A DNA stretch of 64,000 nt from Dyadobacter bucti (GCF_005869225.1 NZ_SWFP01000005.1:248001-312000); one strand, 5' to 3'; positions 40,302-50,354 are shown, counted from the first letter of the stretch. Notes: a model not told the origin generated them from the sequence alone. Program-made: numbers and translations.

Positions 40302-42236
40302 ATGAAACAGTTATTCTTGTTAACTCTGCTCGCTGCCACAACATTTCGTGCATTTGGACAGGCCGGCGGAATTTTTACTCCCCGGTCTAATGCTGTCTTT
40401 CAAAGAAACACAACTACCACAGGAGGTTCTACCATAGTGACGTTTTCAGGACAGATGTTTGTAAATAACAATTTGACTTATCAAATAGAGAAGTTAGACA
40501 AAAACGGCAATTTCACAGGATATTGGAAAACTGCACAAGCCTTCCCGGCTGGATCAATCTCGAACTTGGGGAACGGCGCAATATTTCATTTCACTTTGGA
40601 TGTTCCCACAGGTTGGTATTTGTTTAGGGTAAATGCGCCGGAATCAGGAAATTGGGAGGCGAGATTTGGTGTTGGAGAGGTATTTATTATTGCGGGTCAG
40701 TCCAACGCTCAAGGAGCTGGGGATGTTCACTTAATTTCAACAACCGAAAACCTCGATTGCGTATCAGGTAACCGAAACGCACCGTTTGGGGATTTTGGAG
40801 ATCTTTGGATACCAACATTTACGCGCATTGACCCGTGGAACCCTAAGATCGGTCCAAGGGGAGATAGGCCCTGGTTCTGGCAGGAATTGGGAAACAAAAT
40901 CGCCGTCAGAGAGTTGCCTGCCCGAGTTGTCCCTGTTGCATTTTACAATATGGCTCATGGCGGAAGTAGCATTAATAATTGGTATGATTCAATGTTACGG
41001 GTTAAACAAATGTATAACAACAATTATGGAAACATAATGACCTATGGTGCAACTACTACGATTTTTAATCCGTGGGGATCTGTTTTCGATAGTCGGCTAC
41101 CATACAGCGATTTACGAGATTTTCTCTCATACTACATAAACTATACTGGGGTACGTGCTGTACTTTGGCATCAAGGAGAAGCTGAAACCAAGACGTTGCT
41201 TAGCAAACATGGAAGCGCTAATTACACTTCTGGGCCCGTCCCAGGCCCTACAATGTCTCCGCCGAGCCCAGCTTACGCGATTGGTGATTACGAATCTAAA
41301 TTAAAAGCTATAATTGCAGAATCCCGGGTGCTTCAACCAAACCTTGCGTGGGCAATTTCGAAAGTGTCTTTAATAGGTAATAACCGAGTAAACCCTAACC
41401 TAACGGTCGATCAAATTAGTAGTAATACAGCAAATGGTGGAACCCTAGTCACTCCTTTGGGAAATTATCAAAATGTTGGCAGCGTGGTACAAGAACAAAT
41501 CGATGTTCAAGCTACAACATCAAATGTTGTATGGATGTCCCAAAATTCTGATACCTACACGAACCGCCAAACGGACAAGACGCATTTTAGTGAAGCGAAT
41601 TTGGTAAACATGGCAGACGATGTTTATAACAATATGGGAACGATTATTTCGAAGACTCCAATCCTACCATCAGCACTTCCGAGGTTAAGTTTAGCTAAAA
41701 ACGGCAGTTTTGACTATACAGCCAGCACAACGGGTATTTTCTCAATTTATCGTTGGAAAAATCAGTTTCCGCTATCGCCATTTGAGCAAGATGCACCGAA
41801 CATGGGAAGCAGTTATAATCCCAGTCCTGTGGGGGGAGATCCTGGATTTTCAGGGTACGCGAAAACAGCAAGTGGCAGGATTGTACCAATTGTCCCCTGG
41901 GTTTATATTAATCTTGTACCTGGTGCGAGGATTGGGTCTGATAATACCGAAAATGAAGCTGTATTGGAAAATACAAGTTTATTTCCCAATCCCATTTCAA
42001 AGAAACAATACCTGAATGTCAGCTTTTCAACTACCGTTGAAAGTTTTATGAAAATCAGGCTTCTTGATCAGAATGGTTTTACTTTAAAGGAGATAAATAA
42101 AGATATTTCAAAAGGAAAACATAGCTATACATTTCCATTGGAAGACATCGAAATGGACGCTGGGGCGCAGATCATATACTATCATTTAGAGACGGTCCAG
42201 CACAACGAAGTTAAAAGGATATTATTAATGAAATAA
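40302..42236 (+). CDS. SASA-family (sialate O-acetylesterase-like) hydrolase with T9SS sorting domain
   Basis: The 644-residue protein has a signal peptide (LFLLTLLAATTFRAFGQ). An N-terminal beta domain with AVFQRNTTTT (31-40) precedes the SGNH-type SASA domain: VGEVFIIAGQSNAQG with Ser134, AVLWHQGEAE and TDKTHFSEANLVNMADDV supplying the Asp/His pair. A short beta region and a T9SS type A C-terminal domain (SLFPNPISKKQYLNVSF to RILLMK) close it. The CTD marks it for export through the T9SS, which PorT (3.6 kb) serves. The substrate is unknown; O-acetyl removal from a glycan is the family activity. Paralogues lie at 58078 and 60392. Confidence 0.85.
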   Translation: MKQLFLLTLLAATTFRAFGQAGGIFTPRSNAVFQRNTTTTGGSTIVTFSGQMFVNNNLTYQIEKLDKNGNFTGYWKTAQAFPAGSISNLGNGAIFHFTLDVPTGWYLFRVNAPESGNWEARFGVGEVFIIAGQSNAQGAGDVHLISTTENLDCVSGNRNAPFGDFGDLWIPTFTRIDPWNPKIGPRGDRPWFWQELGNKIAVRELPARVVPVAFYNMAHGGSSINNWYDSMLRVKQMYNNNYGNIMTYGATTTIFNPWGSVFDSRLPYSDLRDFLSYYINYTGVRAVLWHQGEAETKTLLSKHGSANYTSGPVPGPTMSPPSPAYAIGDYESKLKAIIAESRVLQPNLAWAISKVSLIGNNRVNPNLTVDQISSNTANGGTLVTPLGNYQNVGSVVQEQIDVQATTSNVVWMSQNSDTYTNRQTDKTHFSEANLVNMADDVYNNMGTIISKTPILPSALPRLSLAKNGSFDYTASTTGIFSIYRWKNQFPLSPFEQDAPNMGSSYNPSPVGGDPGFSGYAKTASGRIVPIVPWVYINLVPGARIGSDNTENEAVLENTSLFPNPISKKQYLNVSFSTTVESFMKIRLLDQNGFTLKEINKDISKGKHSYTFPLEDIEMDAGAQIIYYHLETVQHNEVKRILLMK

Positions 42237-42276
42237 TTGAAATGCGATGTAATTGACAGCAGAAAAAGAGCTATTT

Positions 42277-42999
42277 ATGAAAACAATTTTTTCCTTATTT
42301 GTCATCCCACTTGTGGTGGTATTCATAGGTTGTAAAGACTATGACAACAAAATACCTGCTGATGATAAATCGATTACGATATCTCCGGAATTTGAAAAAT
42401 TTTTAATCAAGAGCAAGATTGATCCTGACACCAAACCGGATGGTCAAATTAGTTATCGCGACATTAAGGATGTGGATAGTCTAAATATTTTGTTAGAAGG
42501 TAATGGTAACAGTTTAGAAGGGCTGGAGCATTTTACTAATTTAAAGTATCTCAAATACACTGGCAACCAAATCCCAACTAATGATGCTAATCGGTATTAC
42601 TATGCTTTCACCGCAGGTGTTATTAAAGACTTCGTGCCATCCCTCGACACACTGGATGTAAGCAAAAACATGAAACTGCAATTTGTTGAATGTTCAGGGC
42701 TCGGTGATGGGGGTGGATATTCTTCATCGATCGGCTACTTACGACTGGGAAAAAATGATCAATTAAAATCTATAATTGCAAGCAAATCCATGATGTCCTC
42801 AATTGACCTCTCCGGTGTGCCTAACCTGGAGAATCTGGACATTGTAGAATGTTACAACTTGTTAAAAGTAAATATTTGCAGCAATAACAGGTTGAAAACA
42901 CTCAATTCCTGGCAGGTCAAAAAATTCTATATTTCATCCGTGTCTTCTAAGAAAGCAAATTGGAGTACCGGATCTGCAGCGTTTTCTGAATGTAAATGA
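42277..42999 (+). CDS. Lipoprotein with leucine-rich-repeat-like segments
   Basis: I start at the ATG at 42277, which gives 240 residues and the lipoprotein signal MKTIFSLFVIPLVVVFIGC with lipidation Cys19; a TTG eight codons upstream lacks support. The body holds irregular leucine-rich units (GLEHFTNLKYLKYTGNQI, SLDTLDVSKNMKLQFVEC, PNLENLDIVECYNLLKVNIC) like the degenerate LRRs of Bacteroidota surface proteins that bind ligands. It closes the three-gene set starting at 39048 and could be its surface partner. No catalytic motif is seen. Confidence 0.7.
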   Translation: MKTIFSLFVIPLVVVFIGCKDYDNKIPADDKSITISPEFEKFLIKSKIDPDTKPDGQISYRDIKDVDSLNILLEGNGNSLEGLEHFTNLKYLKYTGNQIPTNDANRYYYAFTAGVIKDFVPSLDTLDVSKNMKLQFVECSGLGDGGGYSSSIGYLRLGKNDQLKSIIASKSMMSSIDLSGVPNLENLDIVECYNLLKVNICSNNRLKTLNSWQVKKFYISSVSSKKANWSTGSAAFSECK

Positions 43000-43527
43000 A
43001 TCATTGCTAATGGTAGTAAAGGTTTTCATAATAGTTAGGTCAAGATAGTTTTATCACCTTTCTCGTAATTTGTCATAAGAGATGTCTTAGGGAGGATTGG
43101 GGAATTGAAAGTAGCAATGAGAATGATTTAAAATCCGACTGTGTGGGTTTGTGTAGTCAGCAGGATTTTTTATCTACGGAGTTCATGTGATTTATCATTT
43201 CATCGGAAACAACTATGTTTTAAATCAGAATATCGAAATGTACTAATTTATATATCATTATTATTTATTTCAGCCGGTGTAATAATCAAATTTAAAGAAT
43301 GTAGGTAATCACTGGATTTAATAATTTATATTAATATTTGTCGCATTGGTATTTAACATCTACAAACTATTTTGTTGAAATTTTCATTGCTTACATAGAT
43401 TCTTTTTGCAAAAATTTTATCAGTCAATCAAGTGTGTAGAAAATGCCATAGAATTTTAAATCTATCAAATTGTGCTGTTTGAACAGAACCAAATGACTTT
43501 AATTGTTAAATGCCTTCCAAGCAGAAA
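43000..43527. other. 528-bp gap without a recognisable gene
   Basis: The stretch is strongly AT-rich with short broken frames on both strands and no tRNA or mobile-element signal. The only structure I see is a hairpin at 43130-43169. It probably marks the end of the accessory gene set before the housekeeping genes. Confidence 0.5.
43130..43169 (+). terminator. Candidate terminator after the LRR-like lipoprotein gene
   Basis: AAAATCC-GACT pairs with AGTC and GGATTTT with a 4-nt bulge and a 14-nt loop, and ends in TTTTTT. It is 130 bp past the stop codon. Confidence 0.4.
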
Positions 43528-44049
43528 TTAATCCTCCGCTTCCTTAAACCAACCCGAATAAGTAACATAATTATTAGCTGTTCTGTCAATGGCGGCATTT
43601 AGTTCGGGAGAAACGTCTTTGAGATACTTTGCCGGATTGCCGGCATAAATGGTTCCGGGAGGGACTTTCGTTCCCTGGGTGACAATAGCGCCCGCAGCGA
43701 CAATCGAACCTTCCCCGATCACCGCCCCATCCATCACAATGGACCCCATTCCAATCAGCACATGATTTTCGATGGTACAGCCATGTACAATAGCATTATG
43801 GGCAATTGATACATAATCCCCTATGGTGGTTGCAAAACGCTGGTAAGTACAATGAATGACGGCTCCATCCTGCACATTGGAATAATTCCCGATCCGGATG
43901 CTGTTCACATCACCCCTGACTACTGCATTAAACCAAACCGTACAGTTGCTTCCCATTACAACATCTCCAACAATGGTTGCATTTTCTGCAAACCAGCAAT
44001 TTTCCCCGAAAACAGGAGTATATCCCCGAACAGATTTTATCAAAGCCAT
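43528..44049 (-). CDS. Gamma-class carbonic anhydrase-like hexapeptide protein
   Basis: The 173-residue protein forms a left-handed beta-helix (repeats such as ENATIVGDVVMGSNCTVWF and DGAVIGEGSIVAAGAIV) and trimers in its family. The metal His residues of gamma carbonic anhydrases are present: His66 (AVIHC), His84 and His89 (IAHNAIVHG, spacing 5 as in the archetype). RGDVNSIRIGNYSNVQDG is the usual signature. YrdA-like members bind zinc, but not all are active. The single gene is divergent from yqgE. Confidence 0.9.
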   Translation of the reverse strand: MALIKSVRGYTPVFGENCWFAENATIVGDVVMGSNCTVWFNAVVRGDVNSIRIGNYSNVQDGAVIHCTYQRFATTIGDYVSIAHNAIVHGCTIENHVLIGMGSIVMDGAVIGEGSIVAAGAIVTQGTKVPPGTIYAGNPAKYLKDVSPELNAAIDRTANNYVTYSGWFKEAED

Positions 44050-44174
44050 TTTTTTAATTCATTATAATTTAATCAGTTCGGATGAATATTTAAGACACGC
44101 TTTTATCCACCGCTGCAAATTTGTTGCGGAAAATTAAATATATTCGTTTTTGAATAAAATATATCTGCTAAATT

Positions 44175-44735
44175 ATGCGGACAGCCGGTAATATTTCAAA
44201 AGGAAGTCTCTTAATAGCCAAGCCATTTCTTGGTGACCCCAATTTTGAAAGAGGGGTGATTCTTATGTGCGAACATAATGAACACGGGAGTTTTGGGTTT
44301 GTGCTGAACCAAACTACTGATTTGTTTTTGGGGGATGTTCTGGATGAAACTATTTATCAGGATGTGACCCTTCATTTGGGGGGGCCGGTCGAGAAAAATA
44401 CATTACACTTCATTCATAGGCGACCGGATCTGGTTTCCGGCGGCTCGGAGATCATGGACAATGTATTTTGGGGCGGCGACTTTGCCAGCGTAAAAACGCT
44501 CCTCAATCTGAATACGTTGCAGCAGGAAGATGTACGGTTTTTTATTGGATATTCGGGATGGAGCGGTGGTCAGCTTGATGCCGAACTCAACCAGGATTCA
44601 TGGATTATTACGAACACCACTTCCGATTTTCTTTTTAGTACTCCTCCAGGAAATTTCTGGCGGGAAATATTGCGCAACATGGGCGGCGAATATCGCTCCA
44701 TCGCACATTACCCTATTGATCCGAGGCTAAACTGA
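44175..44735 (+). CDS. YqgE/AlgH family protein
   Basis: The 186-residue cytoplasmic protein has the family signatures GSLLIAKPFLGDPNFERGVIL (about 10-30, with SLLIAKP), EHNEHGSFGFVLNQ, HLGGPVEKNTLHFIH and FIGYSGWSGGQLDAEL. The function of UPF0301/AlgH proteins is not settled; one was linked to alginate regulation in Pseudomonas. In other phyla yqgE adjoins yqgF/ruvX, but here ruvX is 22 kb away. Start and length are typical. It converges on the 73-residue gene. Confidence 0.93.
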   Translation: MRTAGNISKGSLLIAKPFLGDPNFERGVILMCEHNEHGSFGFVLNQTTDLFLGDVLDETIYQDVTLHLGGPVEKNTLHFIHRRPDLVSGGSEIMDNVFWGGDFASVKTLLNLNTLQQEDVRFFIGYSGWSGGQLDAELNQDSWIITNTTSDFLFSTPPGNFWREILRNMGGEYRSIAHYPIDPRLN

Positions 44736-44751
44736 TCCGTTCACGCAGCAT

Positions 44752-44973
44752 TTAATTAAGAGAATCAGAGCCTTTTATGGATTCATAATCTGATTTGATA
44801 CGTCCCATTTCCTTTGCAAGAAATTGCTGAAGCTGCTCGTTAAAAGCTTTTTTCTCTTCTTCCGGCAAACTATTGTACAAATCCTTTAACTCCTGGTTGA
44901 TTGCGGCTCTTTCCTCATCTGACGCCGCATTGATAGAGCGAATGTGAAATCTCTTAAAATCGTACTTTTCCAT
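44752..44973 (-). CDS. Small acidic coiled-coil protein
   Basis: The 73-residue protein is fully helical and charged: MEKYDFKRFHIRSINAASDE and EERAAINQELKDLYNSLPEE, then EQLQQFLAKEMGRIKSDYES. There is no signal peptide or Cys. A full-match TACTTTTG element lies on the minus strand 20 bp before its ATG (plus 44994-45001), supporting that it is a real gene. I do not recognise the family; a small protein-binding or regulatory role is possible. Confidence 0.65.
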   Translation of the reverse strand: MEKYDFKRFHIRSINAASDEERAAINQELKDLYNSLPEEEKKAFNEQLQQFLAKEMGRIKSDYESIKGSDSLN

Positions 44974-44993
44974 ACAAGCTGGTAACTGGTCTG

Positions 44994-45001
44994 CAAAAGT
45001 A
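44994..45001 (-). promoter_or_regulatory. -7 element of the 73-residue gene, with upstream palindrome
   Basis: TACTTTTG (minus strand) fits TAnnTTTG. Upstream of it, at plus 45026-45040, lies the palindrome TCTGCC-GTC-GGCAGA, flanked by CTCC and GGAG, in the region where a -33 box would be expected. It could be an operator or a small RNA hairpin. Confidence 0.45.
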
Positions 45002-45131
45002 CAAATTACCGCTCAGCTCCGGAAATCTGCCGTCGGCAGAAAGGAGTTCCCGTAGCAACATATTCTGTTTCGCAGACCGAACGAGAAAATCTTCGAAAAT
45101 GTTGATCCGGATATGTTTAATTATCATTGAA

Positions 45132-46388
45132 ATGAACCGTACTTTTTTCTTTATATTATTAACTTTTGTCCTCGTCGCTATAGACTGGTACGTTTGGCAG
45201 GGGCTTCGTTTGGCGATCCGAAATTTGTCGCCACTGACACAACGCTGGATCGGAGGTGCCTACTGGGGGTTTACCGCCATTACTTTGCTGGCTTATGTCG
45301 GTATGCAGTTTTTGCCACCTGATTATTTCAGCAGAAATACGCGGACATTCGTTATCGCGTTGATCGCAATTCCTTATTTATCCAAATTGCTGGCTGTCTT
45401 CGTCTTATTGATTGACGAAGTACGCAGGCTCTTGCAATGGATCACGAGTTTGTTTTTTCCTTCCGTCGCCCCGGTTTCTCCAGAGACGGGAGAACGGAGT
45501 ATTCCCAGGTCGCAGTTTCTTGCCACCACGGCGGTAGTAGCCGGTGCCGGGTTGATGGGGACTTTTGCCTATGGCATCATTTCAGGTGCTCATGATTACC
45601 GTATCCGGCGTGTACGTGTGCCGTTAAAGAACTTGCCAAAAGCATTTGATGGTATCAAAATAGCGCAACTGTCGGACATACACTCCGGAAGCTTTTTTAA
45701 TAAAACGGCTGTTAAGGGCGGCGTGGAGATGTTGATGAAGGAAAAACCGGATATTGCTTTTTTTACCGGTGATCTTGTGAATGACCGTGCTATGGAGGTG
45801 AAAGATTATATCAATATTTTTGACAAGGTCAAAGCTCCGCTGGGGGTACATTCGGTTTTGGGCAACCATGATTATGGGGATTATTTCAAATGGCAAAGCA
45901 TTGAGGCAAAAAACAGCAACCTGGCCGATTTGAAGAGGGCGCACAAATTACTTGGCTGGAATCTCTTGCTTGATGAACACAGGGGAATTAAAGTGGATGG
46001 AGAAGAAATCGGGTTGATCGGGATCCAGAACTGGGGCGCAGGTAATTTTGCCAAGTATGGGAATCTGGAAAAGGCACATAAGGATACGGGAGACTACCCG
46101 GTAAAAATATTACTTTCTCATGATCCTAGCCACTGGGAGGCCCAGGTATTACCAAAATTCAAGGACATAGATCTGGCGCTTGCAGGCCATACTCACGGAA
46201 TGCAGTTCGGGGTTGAGATCGGAAAGCTGAAATGGAGCCCTGTTCAATACAGATATAAGCAATGGGCCGGTTTGTATGAAGAAAACGATCAGTACCTTTA
46301 TGTGAACAGGGGGTTTGGTTATCTGGGTTATCCCGGGAGGGTAGGAATTTTGCCGGAAATTACGATATTGGAACTGGTAAAGGCCTGA
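45132..46388 (+). CDS. Membrane-anchored metallophosphoesterase (YaeI-like)
   Basis: With the ATG at 45132 the protein has 418 residues; an upstream frame start at 45099 adds eleven residues. Four N-terminal helices (FFFILLTFVLVAIDWYVW, WGFTAITLLAYVGMQF, FVIALIAIPYLSKLLAVFVL and a Thr/Ala-rich helix near 145) precede a calcineurin-like phosphoesterase domain. Its motifs are QLSDIHSG, FFTGDLVND, VLGNHDYG, LLSHDPSHWE and LAGHTHGMQFG, all metal ligands included. YaeI-type enzymes act on lipid A precursors or phosphodiesters; the substrate is unknown. Confidence 0.88.
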   Translation: MNRTFFFILLTFVLVAIDWYVWQGLRLAIRNLSPLTQRWIGGAYWGFTAITLLAYVGMQFLPPDYFSRNTRTFVIALIAIPYLSKLLAVFVLLIDEVRRLLQWITSLFFPSVAPVSPETGERSIPRSQFLATTAVVAGAGLMGTFAYGIISGAHDYRIRRVRVPLKNLPKAFDGIKIAQLSDIHSGSFFNKTAVKGGVEMLMKEKPDIAFFTGDLVNDRAMEVKDYINIFDKVKAPLGVHSVLGNHDYGDYFKWQSIEAKNSNLADLKRAHKLLGWNLLLDEHRGIKVDGEEIGLIGIQNWGAGNFAKYGNLEKAHKDTGDYPVKILLSHDPSHWEAQVLPKFKDIDLALAGHTHGMQFGVEIGKLKWSPVQYRYKQWAGLYEENDQYLYVNRGFGYLGYPGRVGILPEITILELVKA

Positions 46389-46485
46389 TCCTGCTGTAAT
46401 AGGGAAATCAAAATTGTTTTCTTATACTGGATCAGCCAATATTGCGTTGAATATTTAAGCGCATATATGATCGAAAATAATGATT

Positions 46486-46692
46486 ATGAGAAAATTTGTT
46501 CCTCTGATTCTGGTGTTAACTCTGATGTTCAGTGTATCTGGTTTAGAAACTGCACAGGCAAGACCTGAGGCCGCTAAGGCTGAGCTTTTTGGTAAAAAGA
46601 AGAAGAAATATAAGGGTTACCAGAAACCGAAATCAAAAAAGATATTGGGAATATTCAAACGCAAAACAGACTGCGGGTGCCCAAATCATTAA
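46486..46692 (+). CDS. Small cationic secreted protein
   Basis: With the ATG at 46486 the protein has 68 residues: a signal peptide (FVPLILVLTLMFSVSG, cleavage near the TAQAR junction), then a very basic mature part (FGKKKKKYKGYQKPKSKKI) and a C-terminal KRKTDCGCPNH. The CGC pair near the end could form a disulfide or bind metal. Similar KK-rich proteins ending in CGCP-like tails occur in Bacteroidota, without known function. It might bind DNA, nucleotides or LPS phosphates at the surface; inference only. Confidence 0.6.
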   Translation: MRKFVPLILVLTLMFSVSGLETAQARPEAAKAELFGKKKKKYKGYQKPKSKKILGIFKRKTDCGCPNH

Positions 46693-46772
46693 TAGGTACG
46701 CAGACTGCATTTTTGTACATATTCAAGAGTAAGCAATGCAATCAATCTCTAAAAGATCTGGTTGGATTTGCT

Positions 46773-46780
46773 TACTTTTG
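46773..46780 (+). promoter_or_regulatory. Candidate -7 element of gcvP
   Basis: TACTTTTG matches TAnnTTTG and lies 43 bp before the gcvP ATG. No well-spaced TTTG is seen upstream. Confidence 0.4.
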
Positions 46781-46823
46781 TATTTTAAAACCACTCATTA
46801 ACGACTTTGTTAGTCCAATTTGA

Positions 46824-49721
46824 ATGAAAATTAATCTTCGAAATCAGGATAAGTTCGAAAACCGTCACCACGGTAAAGATGCGCAGGAATTACGGGAAAT
46901 GTTGGACACCATTGGAGCGGCTTCATTGGATGAGCTGATCGATGAGACGCTGCCTGCGGCGATACGTTTGGAAAAACCTCTGAACCTGCCGAGTCCAAAA
47001 TCTGAGCAGGAGTTTTTACAGGGTATTAAAAAGATTGCTGGTAAGAATGCGATCCTTAAATCTTACATTGGCACCGGTTATTATGACACTGTTACACCCA
47101 ATGTAATTCTCAGGAATATTCTCGAAAATCCGGCCTGGTATACCGCCTACACACCATATCAGGCAGAAATAGCACAGGGAAGGCTGGAAATGTTGCTTAA
47201 TTTTCAGACTGTTGTAACGGACCTCACAGGCATGGAAATAGCAAACGCTTCTTTGCTTGACGAGGCGACCGCCGCAGCTGAGGCTATGACAATGCTGCAC
47301 GGCTTGCGTCCGTCGTCGAAGAAAAAAGCAAATACTTTTTTTGTCTCAGAGCTTTGCCATCCCCAAACCATTGATCTGATTCTAACAAGGGCGAAGCCTA
47401 TCGGTATTGACGTTGTGGTAGGCAACCATGCAGTTGTGGATTTGTCTGATGAGAATCTGTACGGGTTGTTTGTCCAATATCCAGCTACCAATGGCGAGGT
47501 GATCGACTACACCGATTTCATTGCCTCCGCTCACGAATTGAATCTTTTTGTTGCAGTGGCAGCTGATTTGCTGGCGTTGGCATTGTTGAAATCGCCGGGC
47601 GAAATGGGTGCGGATGTTGTTGTCGGATCTTCCCAGCGATTGGGCGTGCCGATGGGTTATGGGGGGCCTCACGCTGCGTATTTCGCTACCAAGGATGCTT
47701 TCAAACGCCATATTCCTGGTCGTATCATAGGAGTGTCTGTAGACGCGGAAGGTAACAGGGCTTTGAGAATGGCGTTGCAGACTCGTGAGCAACATATCCG
47801 CCGTGAAAAAGCGACTTCCAATATTTGTACCGCTCAGGTATTGCTCGCAGTTATCGCCGGAGCTTATTCGGTTTACCATGGGCCGGAAGGTTTGAAAAGC
47901 ATCGCTTCCCGTATACACGGACTGACCCGCCTGTTTGTTGACACTGTCAGAAAGTTTAATTACGATGTATTGACAGACAATTATTTTGATACAGTTACAA
48001 TCCAGACACCGTTAACAAGAAAGCTGAGAGAGACGGCTGTGAAATGGGGTATTAATTTGAGATATAATAAAGAAGAAGGTGTTACGGTATCATTTGACGA
48101 GGCGAAGACTTTTGATGACGTAATTGCACTGTTGAATGTATTTGCGGAGGTTTCAGGTTTCCAGGGAGAAATGGTTATCGAGGATGAACTTGAATTTACA
48201 CTTCCAGAAAATCTTGCCAGAACAACTCCTTATCTGACGCATCCGGTATTCAATACGCATCATACTGAACATGAAATGCTTCGGTATCTTAAATCTTTGG
48301 AAAACAAGGATTTATCGCTGGTACATTCCATGATCTCACTGGGAAGCTGTACTATGAAGTTGAATGCCACAGCAGAAATGATCCCTTTAACCTGGCCGGA
48401 ATTCGGATCGATACATCCTTTTGCACCAACCAATCAGGTGGGAGGGTACGCGCAGCTCGTTAGTGAACTGAATATTTGGTTGTGCGAAATTACTGGTTTT
48501 GCGGCCATGTCATTCCAACCAAACTCCGGCGCACAAGGTGAATATGCCGGTTTGATGGCTATCAGAGCTTATCATGAAAGCCGCGGGGAGCAACATAGAA
48601 CCGTTGCTTTGATACCCTCGTCAGCGCACGGCACCAATCCTGCCTCCGCAGTGATGGCGGGAATGAAAGTGGTGGTTACAAAATGTGATGAGCGTGGAAA
48701 TATAGACGTGGCAGATCTTAGGGCCAAAGCGGAGCAGTACAGCAACGAACTCGCCTGCTTGATGGTTACTTATCCGTCGACCCACGGGGTTTACGAGGAA
48801 AGTATCATTGAGATTTGTTCCATGATCCATTCGTTCGGCGGACAGGTTTATATGGATGGGGCTAATATGAACGCACAAGTGGGGTTGACAAGCCCGGCGT
48901 CGATCGGGGCGGATGTGTGCCATCTTAATTTACACAAAACCTTCTGTATACCCCACGGAGGCGGCGGTCCGGGCGTTGGGCCGATCGGCGTTGCGGAGCA
49001 TTTGATGCCGTTTTTGCCTGGTCACGTTAATTTTAGTACGCAACCGGCACATTTGCCTGCTGGTGAAGCGGGCGCAGTTTCTGCGGCACCGTATGGAAGC
49101 GCCAGCATCCTTACGATCTCCTATGCATATATTGCAATGATGGGTGGTGAAGGGCTTACAAATGCTACGAAATTTGCGATACTGAATGCAAACTATGTTA
49201 AAGAACGTCTGAGTGGTCACTACGATGTACTTTATACGGGTGCTAACGGACGTTGCGCGCATGAAATGATTTTGGATTGTCGCTCCTTCAAAGCGGCTGG
49301 GGTGGAGGCAGAGGATTTGGCAAAACGTTTGATGGATTATGGTTTCCATGCACCGACCTTATCCTTCCCGGTTGCTGGTACGTTGATGATCGAACCTACG
49401 GAATCGGAATCGAAAGCAGAATTGGACAGGTTCTGTGATACGATGATCGCGATCAGAAATGAAATTCGGGAAGTGGAGGAAGGTACTGCCGATCGTGTAG
49501 ATAATGTCTTGAAAAACGCGCCGCACACGTCGCGTATATTGCTTAGCGAAAACTGGAACCGTTCTTACAGCAGAGAGAAGGCTGCCTTCCCGCTGCCACA
49601 TTTACGGTTCAACAAGTTCTGGCCAAGTGTAAGCCGCGTAGACAGTGCATACGGCGATAGAAATTTGATCTGTTCTTGTATACCCGTTGAGGCCTATACC
49701 GAAGTTGAGGTTAATCAATAG
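46824..49721 (+). CDS. gcvP: Glycine dehydrogenase (decarboxylating), P-protein
   Basis: The 965-residue single-chain P-protein of the glycine cleavage system decarboxylates glycine on pyridoxal phosphate and hands the aminomethyl group to lipoyl GcvH. The N-terminal half contains [20 protein letters not shown] and [12 protein letters not shown]. The C-terminal catalytic half contains [30 protein letters not shown] and [19 protein letters not shown] with the PLP lysine at 705. Length is that of fused P-proteins. gcvH and gcvT are not in the window. It ends at a strong terminator shared with the convergent nuo operon. Confidence 0.96.
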   Translation: MKINLRNQDKFENRHHGKDAQELREMLDTIGAASLDELIDETLPAAIRLEKPLNLPSPKSEQEFLQGIKKIAGKNAILKSYIGTGYYDTVTPNVILRNILENPAWYTAYTPYQAEIAQGRLEMLLNFQTVVTDLTGMEIANASLLDEATAAAEAMTMLHGLRPSSKKKANTFFVSELCHPQTIDLILTRAKPIGIDVVVGNHAVVDLSDENLYGLFVQYPATNGEVIDYTDFIASAHELNLFVAVAADLLALALLKSPGEMGADVVVGSSQRLGVPMGYGGPHAAYFATKDAFKRHIPGRIIGVSVDAEGNRALRMALQTREQHIRREKATSNICTAQVLLAVIAGAYSVYHGPEGLKSIASRIHGLTRLFVDTVRKFNYDVLTDNYFDTVTIQTPLTRKLRETAVKWGINLRYNKEEGVTVSFDEAKTFDDVIALLNVFAEVSGFQGEMVIEDELEFTLPENLARTTPYLTHPVFNTHHTEHEMLRYLKSLENKDLSLVHSMISLGSCTMKLNATAEMIPLTWPEFGSIHPFAPTNQVGGYAQLVSELNIWLCEITGFAAMSFQPNSGAQGEYAGLMAIRAYHESRGEQHRTVALIPSSAHGTNPASAVMAGMKVVVTKCDERGNIDVADLRAKAEQYSNELACLMVTYPSTHGVYEESIIEICSMIHSFGGQVYMDGANMNAQVGLTSPASIGADVCHLNLHKTFCIPHGGGGPGVGPIGVAEHLMPFLPGHVNFSTQPAHLPAGEAGAVSAAPYGSASILTISYAYIAMMGGEGLTNATKFAILNANYVKERLSGHYDVLYTGANGRCAHEMILDCRSFKAAGVEAEDLAKRLMDYGFHAPTLSFPVAGTLMIEPTESESKAELDRFCDTMIAIRNEIREVEEGTADRVDNVLKNAPHTSRILLSENWNRSYSREKAAFPLPHLRFNKFWPSVSRVDSAYGDRNLICSCIPVEAYTEVEVNQ

Positions 49722-49737
49722 TAAAGTGTGAATCAAA

Positions 49738-49771
49738 AAGGGGGATTTTCTCAACCGAGAAAATCCCCCTT
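49738..49771 (-). terminator. Terminator of the nuo operon and gcvP
   Basis: A perfect 15-bp stem AAGGGGGATTTTCTC/GAGAAAATCCCCCTT encloses loop AACC. On the minus strand it is followed by TTTTTGATT, so it ends the nuo message just after nuoJ. It can also end gcvP. Confidence 0.9.
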
Positions 49772-49798
49772 CTTACGGATATAATTCGGCGTTTAAGT

Positions 49799-50317
49799 CT
49801 AGAAATGTCTTTCTCCGATCTCCCGTTTTCCTAACATCACAGCGCCTACCATTGCTACGAGAAGCAAAATAGAAACAAGCTCGAATGGGAGCAGATAATC
49901 CCGGAAAAGCAAAGCCCCGAGGTTTTCAATCATTCCGATCTGAGAGTCAAACTGTTCGGGATTGTAAGTTGGGATAACGCTTTTGCGATAGGCCCCGAAA
50001 AGAATAACAAATACGGTGCCGCCCACTATCGTGGCCGCAATTTTCGTAAGGTTAGTTTTAGCTTCTTCATGATCCTGTTTCATGTTAAGGAACATGATCA
50101 CGAACAAGAAGAGAACCATAATAGCGCCCGCATAAACGATAATATTCACTGCCGCCAGGAACTGCGCATTAAGCAGAATATAATGGCCGGATAATGTAAA
50201 AAACGTCAGGATCAGATAAAGAACGCTATGAATGGGGTTTCGTGAAAGTATCACCATCAACGCGCTCAGCACCGTCAGAAATGAAAGGAAATAAAAAAAT
50301 GATATAGAAGAATTCAT
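49799..50317 (-). CDS. nuoJ: NADH-quinone oxidoreductase subunit J (operon copy)
   Basis: The 172-residue membrane subunit has five helices and the NuoJ signature LLNAQFLAAVNIIVYAGAIMVLFLFVIMFLN. C-terminal LLPFELVSILLLVAMVGAVML precedes GKREIGERHF. It is the last gene of the A-J operon: instead of nuoK, a terminator and the convergent gcvP follow. It is the more typical Bacteroidota form compared with the copy at 12712. It lies 37 bp after nuoI. Confidence 0.94.
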   Translation of the reverse strand: MNSSISFFYFLSFLTVLSALMVILSRNPIHSVLYLILTFFTLSGHYILLNAQFLAAVNIIVYAGAIMVLFLFVIMFLNMKQDHEEAKTNLTKIAATIVGGTVFVILFGAYRKSVIPTYNPEQFDSQIGMIENLGALLFRDYLLPFELVSILLLVAMVGAVMLGKREIGERHF

Positions 50318-50354
50318 AGCAATATACAGCTGCTGATGGTTTAATTTAATCAGT

